Assembly: GCA_049724395.1 (NCBI GenBank) | Contig: JAUGWO010000272.1 | Location: 1-46,274 of the forward strand | Direction: 5' to 3' | From: Spongospora subterranea f. sp. subterranea | Lineage: Eukaryota; Endomyxa: Phytomyxea; Phytomyxea; Plasmodiophorida | DNA: 46,274 nt | Part shown: positions 22,717-34,341 of the stretch, piece after piece | Layout: each line of letters starts with the position of its first letter | Position numbering within the stretch: the first letter of the stretch is position 1 | Notes under the pieces: model-generated | What the model saw: only the letters and a program-made list of their open reading frames with translations | Databases searched by the model: none | Told to the model about the DNA's origin: nothing | Program-made: the position numbers and the translations under genes

Positions 22717-24307
22717 ATGTCAGATGGTGGACGGCTAAGGTGTAATCGCTGCTGGCAGGTCTTGACCGGACAGTTCGCCTGGATCACCGCCTGTTCGCAC
22801 ATCTTCTGCGAGGAAGATGCCACGAAGAGTTTCTCGCGACAATCGATCTGCCCATGTTGCAGCAGCAATATTGACCGGTTTACATTTCGTCCGAAATTGT
22901 CGCCAATAAAACGCTGACTTTTTACAGAGACAGCGAACTGAAGCGAATTCGCACGGATCTGGACGAGGCTCCATCTATGGCATTGTGGGGAAGCAGTCCA
23001 ACTTTGATATTCGAAGCTTGCGCGGGAGCTCTTGGCTTTTTTATCTACCAAGTACGTACTTCCCAGACTGTTACGACAGAGGCATTTAGGCAACTTCCAA
23101 TTCCAGAAAAAACAAGAATTTGCATGGTGCCCCTTCGTCTGTTTCGTGAATTCCGATGCTTATTTTCATATCCTGCAGGATGAATCACATAATGGGACAA
23201 AAGGAAAAACAGGCCCAAGCAGCGCAGGTATGATGTAATATCCCTCGCCAATGAAGCATTCAATCTCTGTTTAGGCGTCGATGCAACATTTGCTTCAAGA
23301 GCGGGACGAGCATATCCGGCATTTGAGCGAGAAAGTTAATCAATGCCTTGAGGAAATGCAGCATAAGGACACCGCTTACATGGAGTTGAAAAAAAGCAAT
23401 AAGGAAAAAACCAGGTATTAGAGTCAGAATCGCTGGACCATTACTAGTGATGCTTTCAGCAGGATGTGCAAGAATTACGAGGTAGAGCGAACGTTTTGCT
23501 GCCAGAAATGCCACTAAACCACAACATTACTGTATTGCAGAAACTGTACAATAAAATGCAGATAGTGAACAGCAAGGTATTCAGCGGTATGTACTACCGC
23601 GAAATGTGTTTTCGTCAATGATCACGCAGGCACGAAGAAGTCCCTAATAGCTCACCCATGTCACCCCAATGTAGATTATCGCATGTCGAACCACCTGCGC
23701 CGCAGACTCAAAAACAATTTCCGGGTAGGTCAACGTCATCCACGTCCAACAGATCTGATTGCGGCACGAATTAGAGTCTTTGCCAACTAATCTGTCAAGG
23801 CAGCCGCTTGGCTCTGAGAACTTCTCAGGTGCACTAACATCCTCTGCGAAGTTAAACTCTTCGCGAGCATCAGCGAACCATAAACCCTCATTATTTCCTG
23901 AGAGTTTAAGCAGGTCAAGGCAGCCAAGCTTAGGTGAATCATCACATTCTTCAACCATCAAATTGCCCGCCAACCTGTGCCCAGGCTTGATGGGGCATAT
24001 CAAAAGCCTCGACAACAATTCGCACTCACCGCACTTTAGTGGGAGATCAAAGATTGGATCATCAAAGATTGGATCAGCACAAGCGACTAAAACATTCACG
24101 CCACAGTCGCTGGGAATTTTAGGGACGTTGGGAAAAGGGCTACAGAAGACGAACAACAAGGAAAGTTTGCATCCGTTAAATACCCAAAGCCCGCATACAC
24201 CAAGAAGGATGAACTGTACCCCGGCAAACATTTTGCCAACACCGTCGTCACTGTTCGGATCTGCGAAACCGTCCATCTACAGCCGATTCCGAAATCACCG
24301 CCGCTAA
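22717..24307 (+). CDS. CCNB1IP1: HEI10/CCNB1IP1-type meiotic RING E3 ligase
   Basis: Well-placed exons are 22717-22877, 22928-23051, 23107-23126, 23179-23227, 23275-23414, 23460-23481, 23541-23576 and 23777-24307. A 10-nt exon at 23630-23639 and one at 23675-23724 are likely and keep phase, for about 380 residues. The N-terminal RING reads CNRCWQVLTGQFAWITACSH, then IFCEEDA and CPCC, close to human AWVTACSHIFC. Next comes DEAPSMALWGSSPTLIFEAC followed by AGALGFFIYQ (human PEIVLDISSRALAFWTYQ), then a coiled coil (MQHLLQERDEHIRHLSEKVN) and a Ser/Pro-rich tail. HEI10 and the related Zip3/RNF212 proteins act as SUMO/ubiquitin ligases on the synaptonemal complex and settle where crossovers form, so a sexual or meiotic cycle is implied. 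Exons of 10-22 nt are unusually small. The stop is 74 bp from the convergent nicalin stop. Confidence 0.9.
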
Positions 24308-24380
24308 CTAAACACCAGTTGTCTGATGACATTGTCTTCATAGAGTTTCTTTTGGATTTTATGCGACAGTTAAATCAGCT

Positions 24381-26266
24381 TTACATGCTCAATTTCTTGA
24401 CGGCAAAGTATAAAGCGCCAAGATAAAGCGAAACGGATCCGGTGACCAGGACGTCAAATACGAACGGCTTGACTCGAAACGATGACATACTCTTGGGTGA
24501 CTGAGGAAAAATCGTGAACTTCGGGGAAAGTTTGAAGGTTTTGACAGTGACGTCAGACAAATGAGTACTCATCTCCTATGGAAACTTCAGTAACCACTCC
24601 AACGTTTTCTGATGTAGATATCTTCGAACCTGCTGTAAATCCGACACCAACGTCGAATCAGCGGGCAATGCAGGCGCAATCCTAGGCTGAGACCCTAGGT
24701 AATCGAGCCACGAAGAAACCGATTGCATGTTGACAGCATTGCTGCCCTATCGTAATATGATGAGCAAATCCCGATAACAGGTCAACTTCTGACCTGAGTA
24801 AGTCCAGACGATTCAACATCGAATATGAAGCGAGCTATCGATTCAGCGATCGCGTTCACAGAGCGGGTCACTTGATCGCACGTTGCAGGCTTATCAAATA
24901 CAGACGAATAGGTTATGGACCTCATTCGATCAGTCTTGTCGGAAACGGTTAACGACGTCATACCCTCTCTGTATCCAAGTCACGATGAATATTTGGTGGC
25001 AATTGCCACGAGTTCTAACCTCGAATAGTGGCGATGCTCCCAATTGCCATCATCTTCGGAACTCGTGCCGACCGTAACACCAAAATCGCTTGCCGCGGTC
25101 TTCAACGCTTTCTAGGCGGTTGTTATTGATACAACGAAAATATGCTCGGCGTTCCTACCTGGAACTTGTTGAATGATTCGGCGCTCTTACTTTCAGATGA
25201 AGCATGGAGGGTGAGAGTATCGCCTTTAAGTGAATCAAGACATATGACGAGTTTTATCGTTTCTGAAAACCAATGAATCAGCAATTGACGCGTGGGCAAA
25301 GCGAACAGAATACCGATGATGCGGGCGTCAAGTTCCGAAATAAAGTGCTGGGATCCTTCTCCAGCCAGAGCTGATGCTCCCGTCAGGACGAATAGAAGCG
25401 AAACGTCGCCTAAACTTTCTTGCATTTTGACGCGATGAAATAGCTATTTAACATTAGCAAATTTTTCCGGTTAGAGTGTGCAATTTACTCGTGCAAGATG
25501 TAAAAAAGCGGTGACAGCAGAAGCATCTCCTGAACCTCTCCCGGGAATAGCCACCAAAGAATCCCAACCTAAACGATGTTGACGCAGGGAACGATGCAGA
25601 CAGCTGTGCGTATACCGGCGACGATAACGACCGTCTCTTTGGGGGTATCGCTCTTGCCGTAAATCCATCCATAAAGATTGGTTATGGAAGGAGACACGAT
25701 GGGCTCACTCAGGTCAGCGGCGACAAACTGATACCGGTCCAATGATCCATCCCGAACATCTATATATGATTCATTACTAGCAAATCGATTACCAAACAAT
25801 CACAGCAACAAACCGCTAACAATCTCGTTCAAATGCGCATCCTCCGTTGCGAAATATATCGGATACGACCAAGACTGAGACATGATGGACGATTCGATAG
25901 ATTTCAGACACGTCACTTGTTCAGGTGTCGGCTCTAAAACGCATGATGACATGTCTGGCGAAAACAGCGCTGGTTACGATGATGATCATAACCTTCAGGA
26001 AGAACTATCAACGCAGCAGTCGCATTTGGATGGAGCTGCACTTGCGTATCCGACGAGCACGCTTTCAGCAGCGAGATCGTATGAGCGGCAGGGGGGATGC
26101 CGTCCTCATGGACGGTGCCCGGAAAATTCACTCGGGCAGTTTGCGACCCGTACGACACCTGATCAATACTGTATTGAATGGCGCGATCGACTTTGAACAT
26201 GTGGGACGCCGAGGTCAGCGACGTCAAGACGATCAGCAGCCCACAAAGCATCGCCGCCGATCTCAT
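24381..26266 (-). CDS. NCLN: Nicalin (ER membrane nicastrin-like protein)
   Basis: The first exon (26266 to about 25970) has a signal sequence (MRSAAMLCGLLIVLTSLTSA) and then HMFKVDRAIQYSIDQVSYGS, matching human AHEFTVYRMQQYDLQGQPYG, followed by AALIVLPEG. Later blocks read WSYPIYFATEDAHLNEI (human VPVYFAVEDEALLSI), KETVVIVAG, GSGDASAVTAFLHLAR (human GSGVSVLLELARLF), LLFVLTGASALAGEGSQHFI (human LLFFASGGGKFNYQGTKRWL) and LVICLDSLKG. The last exon ends with FRVKPFVFDVLVTGSVSLYL, the C-terminal membrane anchor (human YRVKPAVFDLLLAVGIAAYL). Nicalin, with NOMO and TMEM147, forms part of the multipass translocon at the ER. Its peptidase-like lumenal fold lacks catalytic metal ligands. The exon structure between 25970 and 24600 was only partly worked out, and one long block near 25100-24600 is not aligned. 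The gene lies downstream of VPS16 on the same strand. Confidence 0.88.
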
Positions 26267-26506
26267 CCTGATCTCTGGACTAAACCAGAAGTTTGCGCCT
26301 CGACCAAGACCGTGGCGCTATTCTGCTCTACCACAGGCTGACTCCATGACCCTGTCACAGATATCATCATTATCCTCACCAATCAGGTGTTTTCTTCTTC
26401 ATTCTGGACGTGTATATCAATGTTTGATTTTCCAGATAGATGACCAATGCTTCATTTATGTGAACTAATTATTGAAAATATATTATATAATAATTTGAAC
26501 AAATTT

Positions 26507-29500
26507 CTACGGCGCCAGACGGAGGAGTGCTTTGTCGGTCATGTCTTTCACGACAGGGTCATTGCAGTTATTACTGATCGTGATCAGTGATTCAGCGTCA
26601 TGAGCCGAGATCGCCAGTTTGGCAGCATCGCCCCATCTGAAAATGTTTGCATAAAAGACACAATTCGATCAAAACGCAAGTCTGCTGTACCTTCCCATAT
26701 GGCATAGCCATTCCATTCGTTCGGCAATATCCGGCAGGAACCCAACATAAACAACGGCTTCGTCCATGTTGTTGTGGGCAATACAGTGTTCGATAAACGG
26801 GACATAGCCGATAGGTGGCGCCTTCTTCCCCTTCACCTACACAATTACAACTGTTTATCGGCCGCTAGTTGCCACCGCCGTTAATCAGAACTGACCAACG
26901 CAAGTAGAGCGGCCCACTGTCCTGTCCTAGCGTAAACTTGCACCTGTATATGCCAAAACCTAACAAACCATGGTTGATAAGGTAAACGTTCGAGCAGTGC
27001 CTCGGTTCAATGCAAATTTTGTGTTTTTCAACTCACCTTTTAGCAGGGACTTTAAACATTGACTGGATCTTAGCGGCCTGAGCGATCTGTTTGGTGACCA
27101 GAAGATGATCTATCGTGTCGCTGACCGACAGATCTACTACCGACGCGTCCGCTGTGCTAAGACTGCGCTGAACCTGAAAAGGAGTCAGTTTGGGAACGAC
27201 ATTGTATGTCGACAAACTAAATACCTGCAATAGCTTGATTTGGTCTAATGTAGCGCACGCCATGAATGGATCTGAACGATCCTGATGGAAGAATTGCGCT
27301 GCTATTTGAAGTCCTTGAATACGTTCAGGCAGTTGAGGATGCCGATATGCCTAAGCAACACGAAATTAGAGCAAAATGACTCGATATCAGAGCACAACAA
27401 GTAAATTTGACAACAATTAAGTTTGTTTTTGCTAGTTTCCGGGTGGATAGAGCAGACTGAATTTACGTAAATTCGATGGGCGACAATGATATTCAACCTG
27501 TTCAATTGCAGTGATGGCAGCCATTCGAGTCTTTTGTAAGCCAAACAAGGTGTTTTTCAAGAGATCCAACTCCTGAGCATGTCTAGCGTAGCATATTAGG
27601 AGCGATTGCGCCAGAGGGCGACTCCGAAGAATGGAATACAGGGCCGACGATGACCGCGACCTTCGCAGATGCAGAAGGCAAAGATGAACTAAGAAACCGA
27701 TTCAGACTTTCGCATTTGACCATTAACTGGACACCAACCTAAATCAGTGTCGCCGCTCTCAATGGCTTTGTCAAGAGCGCGTTCTTCCTCGTTCATGGAT
27801 ATCAATAGAGGAACTTGGAGATGAGCGCGAGTCTCGTGCTCGCATACCTAAAAAATCCTCAGTAAATGGGTTTCTGAAACAGCACATACACTTACAGTCA
27901 GGGCAAGCGTTGGGCGATGAGCACGATACGCTGCCGATGCAATTGGAGACAGCTTTATATCAGGAAAAGCCTACGTAATGAAGATAAATAAGGATTCATA
28001 ACAGTTCGAAGAGATTACGACTTTCAGCTTTTTGACGATTTCATTAGCAAGAGCTCGTTCTTCTTCCGCGGTCGCCTCAGGTGAAGAAGCGGATGAATGC
28101 ATATTCACTTTGAGAGTTGCCCAATGTAGTAAAACACGACTGCAATCCAGGTGTAGAAGCGTGCATAACGCCAGACTGACGCTGTGTTCTGAGGCAGGAA
28201 GTGAGAAATTTTGAGAAGAAACCGTTTGAAAATTAGCCCATTACGATGATCGTTGTTTAGCCGATCGATGAGGGCGTTAGCTGTTAGTTCTTCTAACTGC
28301 GCGAACGTTATCGGTATCGAAAGTGCACGAACGGCGTTCAACGCACGGAGCGTGGTACAGACGTTAACAAACCGATCCGGGTCGATCACGGGAGATCCTT
28401 TAACAGTTCTATCGTCCTAAGACACACATTTTCCGTTTCTTGAGGTTATCGTAGCAAGATTTGGAAAACTTACTTGATCTTCTATCGCTTTGACGTTCAT
28501 CATCGAATTGTAACAGAGTTTACCGACAGACGCCGCTTTTAGTAGACGCTTTTGCAGTCGTGGCTCAAATTCACGTTCGGCCGCGTGGAGACACATGTTG
28601 ATGGCCGTTTCCATAGCGTCGGCATCTGTTGTAAAAAATTCACCGATCTTGTTAGAAAAGCGACACAGCATCATGTATATACCGGCCATTAACGAACGTA
28701 ATGTATCATCGGCGTTCGAGATACGTTTTTCTAGCGCCTCAGCTGCATCGTACAACATCGCTGCTGGCGAGACGCTGCCAATCGTGAATATTGATTCTGT
28801 AGATTTTGGGACCTAAATACCAATTACGTTCTGGAGAACTGGTTTGTGAGGCAAAAGATTGTGATGACCTGTTCAATAAATTCGGTAACGGCGGATGTGA
28901 TGACGCGAACACCATCCGTTTCGCGGAAAACGCAGGCCGGCATACTATAGGGGAAGTACAGAAAACTGTAGCCGAGATCGCCGACCAGCAACAGATGCTA
29001 TATAACCACAATTCAGCAACGAAAGAAGGCCCAATACTACTGAGATATGATCTATTTCCTATCGTTTGCAAAAAAAAAAAAGAATGCAAACTGAAATCGG
29101 GCTCGGAAACAAGAACTGATAGCGCAAGCTGTATCAGAACGTACGTGTTCATATGTGATAATCACTGCATCATTAGTGCACCAGGTCAAATCCAGCGGCT
29201 GTGATGTTGTATTAGTGCCGAACTCAAAAATCTTGCGCTTGAAATCGCGGGTCACACAATGCAGCGTGTCGCGATTGTCGAAACAAGCCAGCTGCTGGCC
29301 GTCCGGCGATAAAGCCAGCAATCGGAACGGACCTTGGGTCAGTAACTGCGACACATTTTAGAACGAGCATGACAGATTAACTGATTCAACATCAGACGCT
29401 CGATTTCAAGATAAAACTGTTCAGTATTTCGCGAACAGATTGTGAACCAACCTTGACGCCGAAGCGACAAACCGAGTTTAGAAAATCAAGCAAAGGTTGG

Positions 29501-30633
29501 AAGCGACAAACCTGATCTTCTGCTTTATGCTGGTCGCAGTGAACAATGGAGCCAGAATGTGTGGCGATGATGACACTGACGTTGGGGGCGGTGACGTCAT
29601 CTTCGTTCGCGGTCCGGTCGATGGCCATCAGCATGGCCGTCGGCGGCTCTGATCGACGTAGATCGGGCTGGGCGATACCGATCCGGATAGGGTTGACGAA
29701 ATCGTGGAAAAGCACCAGTTCGTGAGTGCTCTACAGGAAAACCAGTTAGGGAAACTGTTGAATCGAGATTTTGAATCTGAAAACGGGGAAAACCGCCCAG
29801 AAGCAATCAACAAGCTTGTGGAAACCAACCGACTTCGGTCATGGCGACAATGCAGTCGTCGACAATACAGCAGTCCCGGATCCCATGAACAGATGCTTCC
29901 TATGGAACTTGGTTTAACATTGCCGTGGGGAAGCATACGTAGAGAACCTTTCCGATGACGAATTGATTGATGAGGTCGCCGTGTACTGAGAACACGAATA
30001 CACGCGCGTCTCTAAAGTTAGAACGTTAAATGTGGCAATCCAACTCGATGGGCTGTGAAAATGACAGAACTATCATAAAACGGAACACAGCCAAATAGTG
30101 AAGAGGTTAAAACACACATAATGATTTACTTTAGCACACATATCAGCGACAGATTTTTCGACCATCCGATTTTCAAAAGATTCGTATGTTGCCACTAAGT
30201 TATGTGTCAGCCCGCACGTAAGCGAATAGAACTAGCGCGGTTCCCGACGCTGAATGACGACATAACGCTGCCGGACGACGTGTAGATGGATATCTCGGAG
30301 CTATTCGCCGACGTCAGATTGACGAATGCTGAATCCCAACAGAAATTCGGGGTTAGATACGCGACATCAGAGAGCCAGAGGAAAAAACCGAAAAAAAAAA
30401 TGAGGAACAGTTGTCGGTGATCGGGAGCACGATGGCGACAGGCGAGAGAGCCAGGTGTGAAATAAAAACATGGCGACCGGGTACCGACCTAATGGACCCG
30501 ACGCCTCAGCGGCACACAAGTGATGGAGACTGTCCCGAGACAGATCGATATTCAATTGCCAGCCCATCTTGTAGACATGCCGCCGCCTGTAATATCGGTC
30601 GTGGACCAGCTGCCAATCCCCCGTCCCCGACAT
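26507..30633 (-). CDS. VPS16: Vacuolar sorting protein VPS16 (HOPS/CORVET core)
   Basis: The - strand start at 30633 gives MSGTGDWQLVHDRYYRRRHV followed by YKMGWQL, matching human [21 protein letters not shown]. The next blocks follow human VPS16 in order: VAYLTPNF with ISIYTSSGSVMSSF (about 30365-30215), RDARVFVFSVHGDLINQFVI (near 30000), HCVTRDFKRKIFEFGTNTTS (human SLKEKLCEFNCNI), CLHAAEREFEPRLQKRLLKA followed by ASVGK (human [25 protein letters not shown]), RFVNVCTTLRALNAVRALSI (human [20 protein letters not shown]), VDLSVSDTIDHLLVTKQIAQ (human [20 protein letters not shown]) and the end WGDAAKLAISAHDAESLITI. The N-terminal half is a beta-propeller and the C-terminal half an alpha-solenoid. 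VPS16 binds VPS33 and supports endosome and lysosome fusion. Introns are numerous and short, and exact boundaries were not fixed. The first intron (about 30510-30370) lacks an obvious AG before VAYL. Confidence 0.93.
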
Positions 30634-31597
30634 GGCGCTACTGTATGGCCGCAGACGCGGGTCCGGTTATCGGCCACACACGTGGGCGTCGTCCGCCCGT
30701 TGATTTGTGTATCGGCAAAAATACGGTTAACGGAAACGAAGAGCAGATCTTCAACGTAATTCCGATTGGATAAGTTCGGGCCGATTCCAGGGCAAAAGGC
30801 CATCAGCTGAAACTACTGGAAGATCCTTGTCGAATGAAACCAACTGTTGTCCGACGGTTCGTAGCGCTCGTGTTCGAGCCCATGCGAATGGGTCCCCGAA
30901 AACCATTCAGAATGACTTTCGAGAAGTGATATCCCAATATAATCCAGAGCGACGCCAGTGATCTAAACCATGATTCATAAACCCCCCCAACACTTCTTGG
31001 TTGACTGGAGAATGATATCCTAATACGGAGCAGATGCGAACCGATTGGGTAAGGTCGTTATCTTGCGATAGGATGACGCCGACACCACCAGAGCTTCTAC
31101 TATTGACAATTGTCGATCCGGTATTCCAGAGAAGGGTTCTTCGCAAAGGCGAATCGTCCAGAATCTAGCCGCTGGGCGTCATCAGTAGATTGGCGCCATC
31201 ATCATATAACCGACATAATCGTGAAACAAGTTGATGATTTGCGTCTCGTCATAATACACCAATCCTTCGTTGATGGCAGTTTCAGATCCTCAGCATGAGC
31301 ATAACGTCATGATCATTGATCCAGCACGATGGTTTCCCAGAAAATATAGTTCCAGCGCAGTCACAATTTACAGCTGCACATTCCAGCAACAAGGTTAACA
31401 AGGTTTCCTCAAACGAATTGTACATAGAATCAAAGGTTCAAACAACGCTGAATAGATTTAGAGATGGGCAATTTGTGAGTTTACTTCTGCCGGAGAGGTC
31501 TGTCAGAAAGGCTCCGTTCCGTTCAGTGTTTGTTGCAAGAACCTGGTGGCGACACTCCAAGACAGAGTAAAGTCAACTGGTTGTACTGAGAACCATG
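30634..31597. other. No recognised gene between VPS16 and U6
   Basis: Short frames occur, such as - 31146-30907 with SSGGVGVILSQDNDLTQSVR, but no family is recognised. The VPS16 promoter is expected just to the right of 30633. Confidence 0.45.
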
Positions 31598-31608
31598 AAA
31601 AAAAAAAA
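31598..31608 (-). terminator. Pol III T-tract terminator of U6
   Basis: Eleven A residues on the + strand read as a T run at the end of U6, which terminates Pol III transcription and gives the 3' U tail bound by Lsm2-8. Confidence 0.85.
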
Positions 31609-31712
31609 GTGTTGAACCAACTCGATTAATGCGTGTCATCCTTGCGCAGGGGCCATGCTAATCTTCTCTGTATCGTTCCTAATTTTTTGAGTGGTACATC
31701 CCGTAGGAGACC
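31605..31712 (-). ncRNA. U6: U6 spliceosomal snRNA
   Basis: Read on the - strand, the core is nearly identical to human U6. GGAACGATACAGAGAAGATT continues into AGCATGGCCCCTGCGCAAGG and then ATGACACGC, covering the ACAGAGA box that pairs with the 5' splice site, the AGC catalytic triad and the internal stem-loop. The 5' end (GGTCTCCTACGGGATGTACC) differs from human but can fold with GGU/ACC and UCC/GGA pairs around a UACG tetraloop, so the 5' stem-loop is kept. The 3' end differs in sequence and runs into a tract of about 11 T residues (31598-31608), a Pol III terminator. About 108 nt long. U6 is the catalytic RNA of the spliceosome, consistent with the many introns here. Confidence 0.95.
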
Positions 31713-31734
31713 AATAACAAGTTGATGTCCGCGT

Positions 31735-31744
31735 CTATATATAG
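31735..31744 (-). promoter_or_regulatory. TATA box of the U6 gene
   Basis: CTATATATAG lies about 23-32 bp upstream of the U6 5' end in the - strand sense. This is the usual place of the TATA element in type 3 Pol III promoters. I did not identify a proximal sequence element further upstream. Confidence 0.75.
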
Positions 31745-32746
31745 TGCACATACTGGAGCGGAGATTTCAGTTATGGGACCCCGACACTCAGTAATTTTCT
31801 TGTCCTTAGCACCACCCATCGGTAAACTCTCGACAAAATCTTTCGGCTCGCGCTGCCGGCAGCCCTGAACAGCAGTTGGCGCATCGTGCAGTTGGGCCTG
31901 GTTTCTGAGTTCCGGCTGGTCAAATGAATATTGCCCCATTTGCTTGGTTCAATAACCTGGTGCGGTTTAGGAAATCATCTGCTCATAGGTAGCCCGGGTC
32001 CTTGAATCTAAACTTGATTTGGAGAAAAAAGAGTGGTATGAGATCTCAAGGCGAAGGATTCACGTTTTGGTATAGTTTTGAGTTTGGACTTCGTTTAAGC
32101 CTTTTTTGAAGGATATATGACCTTGATCAAACAAAAGTTGCCGCAAGAAATTCACATGTAGCATCATGCTTGGCCAGCAATTATGACACTTCATAGACAT
32201 TCGAGTCAGTTGATTAATCAAGAAACGAAGCGTTTACCACGAATGGTGCACTAGCCCAGATGAGCTCAAACCACTAGTGTTTTCCGTTGCCGATATGGAC
32301 CTTTAGCTGCATCTTCACGGAAAACGAACGACACGATCGCGACCATCTCAATAGTTGATCCTATAGCAGTTGGTAAAGAGTCTGTAAATGTCGCTCTAAA
32401 TTGATGAACATCCTTTTCAACCAGTCGGGGGGGATCAGAATTATCTGCCACCAGTTCGACATTCACAGTGGGATAGTTTGACATGCCGGGATCGTTGTTG
32501 ACGCATGTTGTCCAGAATCAAACGAGGCGGAGCCGCTGAACCTGAAACGCATTTTCATTGCGAAATCGCATGTTCGACAGTTAATCTCAAAAACCCTGTG
32601 CCAATAATTTATACAGCAGGGCCTTAGTGCGGGCGATATTTTTTTGCCCTGGCTGAATATTGATATTTGAGTTGAGTCAACAAACCTTTTGCATGGGGGT
32701 TGAATCAACTCTTGAAGGGCCTTATTGATAATATATTGATGAACAG
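31745..32746. other. No firm gene; one possible - strand exon
   Basis: A - strand frame at 32484-32266 (72 residues, MSNYPTVNVELVADNSDPPR, then ATFTDSLPTAIGSTIEMVAI) has coding-like composition with an alternating hydrophobic pattern typical of beta-strands. No family is recognised. The rest holds nothing I can support. Confidence 0.35.
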
Positions 32747-32749
32747 ATG

Positions 32750-32974
32750 GGGGTTTTAACGTTGTCTTTGATGTTGCTCTGTCTCATGATTGTGGGCGGT
32801 ATGGGATCGGTACAACATGAAGCAGAAATCAAGGGTCGCTTGGCAAAATTAAAACGGGAGAAATTGAGTCTGGTTGATCCGCACGAAATAGTTAACAGCG
32901 TCGACATCGACAGTAGCAACAAAGTCCAAGCAAGAGGCATGATACAGGGTTTCTTATCAGATCATGGCATGTGA
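32750..32974 (+). CDS. Small putative secreted protein
   Basis: A single frame of about 74 residues starts with a strongly hydrophobic segment (MGVLTLSLMLLCLMIVGGMG) that looks like a signal peptide or anchor. A charged helix-prone stretch (HEAEIKGRLAKLKREKLSLV) and a short tail (GMIQGFLSDHGM) follow. No cysteine motif or known family is seen. The codon start at 32747 is TTG, so an ATG within the first few codons (32750) is more likely. It could be the first exon of a longer gene, but downstream sequence turns into repeats. Confidence 0.45.
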   Translation, partial: GVLTLSLMLLCLMIVGGMGSVQHEAEIKGRLAKLKREKLSLVDPHEIVNSVDIDSSNKVQARGMIQGFLSDHGM

Positions 32975-33349
32975 TCTACACAAGAGCTTGTACTTCTGAC
33001 CATTGTCGTGTCAATGAAGATTTGTAGGCGCGTTCCAGATTTTCGTGATACCGTATTTATAAACCCGCTATAAAGATAGATTTTGTGCATACTCCGTTTT
33101 GGGGTTAACAGTCAACAATAACGTACACTGCTGTAAGTAATCTATCAACTTTATAACAGTTTTGTTCATACGATACCGGTAAGCAATAGCGGTAGACAAG
33201 CGTGGAACGTCTGGGCGTGTCGACTCAATATACGATACAGTTTATTACGTACCACAGATGAGGAGTCCACGTTTGCATGGCGTACTGTACGAGACCCCTA
33301 TCAGACTGGCAATAGGTATTTTAAGTGATTTCATACGATACTCTTATTC

Positions 33350-34000
33350 TGGTTCCAATGACAGATGAATAAGAAATCAATCCGCTATTGTAAAGGTCAT
33401 AGGAGTGTTAACAAATTGGGTCTTAATTGTAGTTCAGTATATGAATAAAATCAATCCGCTATTGTAAAGGTCATAGGAGTATTAACAAATAGGGTCTTAA
33501 TTGTAGTTCAAGACAGTATATGAATAAGTAATTGTATGACATCGCAGTCGAGTGTTCTAACAAAAGGTCTTAATTGTAGTTCAAAACAGAGAATAACGGC
33601 TTCTCCACTCTGAGAAAATGCTGGAACCGATATTAGGCGCACGTTGCATCCCGTTAGGGTCTTAATTGTAGAGACAGTATATGAATAAGTAATCAATCCG
33701 CTATAAAGGTCATAGGAGTATTAACAAATAGGGTCTTAATTGTAGTTCAAGACAGTATATGAATAAGTAATCAATCCGCTATTGTAAAGGTCATAGGAGT
33801 ATTAACAAATAGGGTCTCAAGACAGTATATGAATGCAATCCGCTATTGTAAAGGTCATAGGAGTATTAACAAATTGGGTCTTAATTGAAGTTCAAAACAG
33901 TATATGAATAAGTAATCAATCCGCTATTGTAAAGGTCATAGGAGTATTCAAATTGGGTCTGCAAACAATCCACTATTGTAAAGGTCGTATTCAATGGTAA
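33350..34000. repeat. Degenerate AT-rich minisatellite
   Basis: A unit of roughly 65-80 bp recurs about seven times with deletions and substitutions. Landmarks are AATCAATCCGCTATTGTAAA, GGTCATAGGAGTATTAACAA, GGGTCTTAATTGTAGTTCAA and GACAGTATATGAATAAGTAA. CCGCTAT (or CCACTAT) occurs near 33380, 33450, 33700, 33777, 33840, 33920 and 33970. Copies differ in length, as expected from unequal exchange. It lies next to the broken 3' end of POLD2. Confidence 0.92.
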
Positions 34001-34142
34001 ATTCTTGCGTCCCGTATGGAAAGTGCTCACAAAAAGCACCAAATTGTAACTCCTGCACCTTGAGTGATTGAGAATGCAAAATAGACAGTGAGAAAGTGTA
34101 TTCAAAATATCCAGCATCCATTCTCGTGTAATTCAAAATATC

Positions 34143-34341
34143 CAGCACATTCTCGCCTAATTATTGGCACCGTTCAAATTCGGAAAACCCATATTCTGCT
34201 TTCGTATTTTACCGGATGTTCTCCAACAAGTGCTGATAAATCCAGCGTGTAATTCGCACATTCTCGCCTAATTATTGGCACCGTTCAAATTCGCATAAAC
34301 CCATATTCTGCTTTCGTTTTTACCGGATGTTCCCAACAAAG
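34143..34341. repeat. Duplicated POLD2 3' fragment, two copies about 112 bp apart
   Basis: ACATTCTCGCCTAATTATTG begins near 34148 and again near 34259. Both are followed by GCACCGTTCAAATTCG, CCCATATTCTGCTTTCG and TTTACCGGATGTT. The right copy is the end of the POLD2 reading frame (LLGTSGKNESRIWVYANLNG). The left copy is the same piece with small changes outside any gene context. Confidence 0.92.

Noticed and set aside
31679-31939. 86-residue - strand frame
   Set aside because: It runs through the TATA box and 5' end of U6, which explains the conservation there.
33350-34000. CRISPR-like array
   Set aside because: Repeats are degenerate and contiguous without regular unique spacers, and the genome is eukaryotic.
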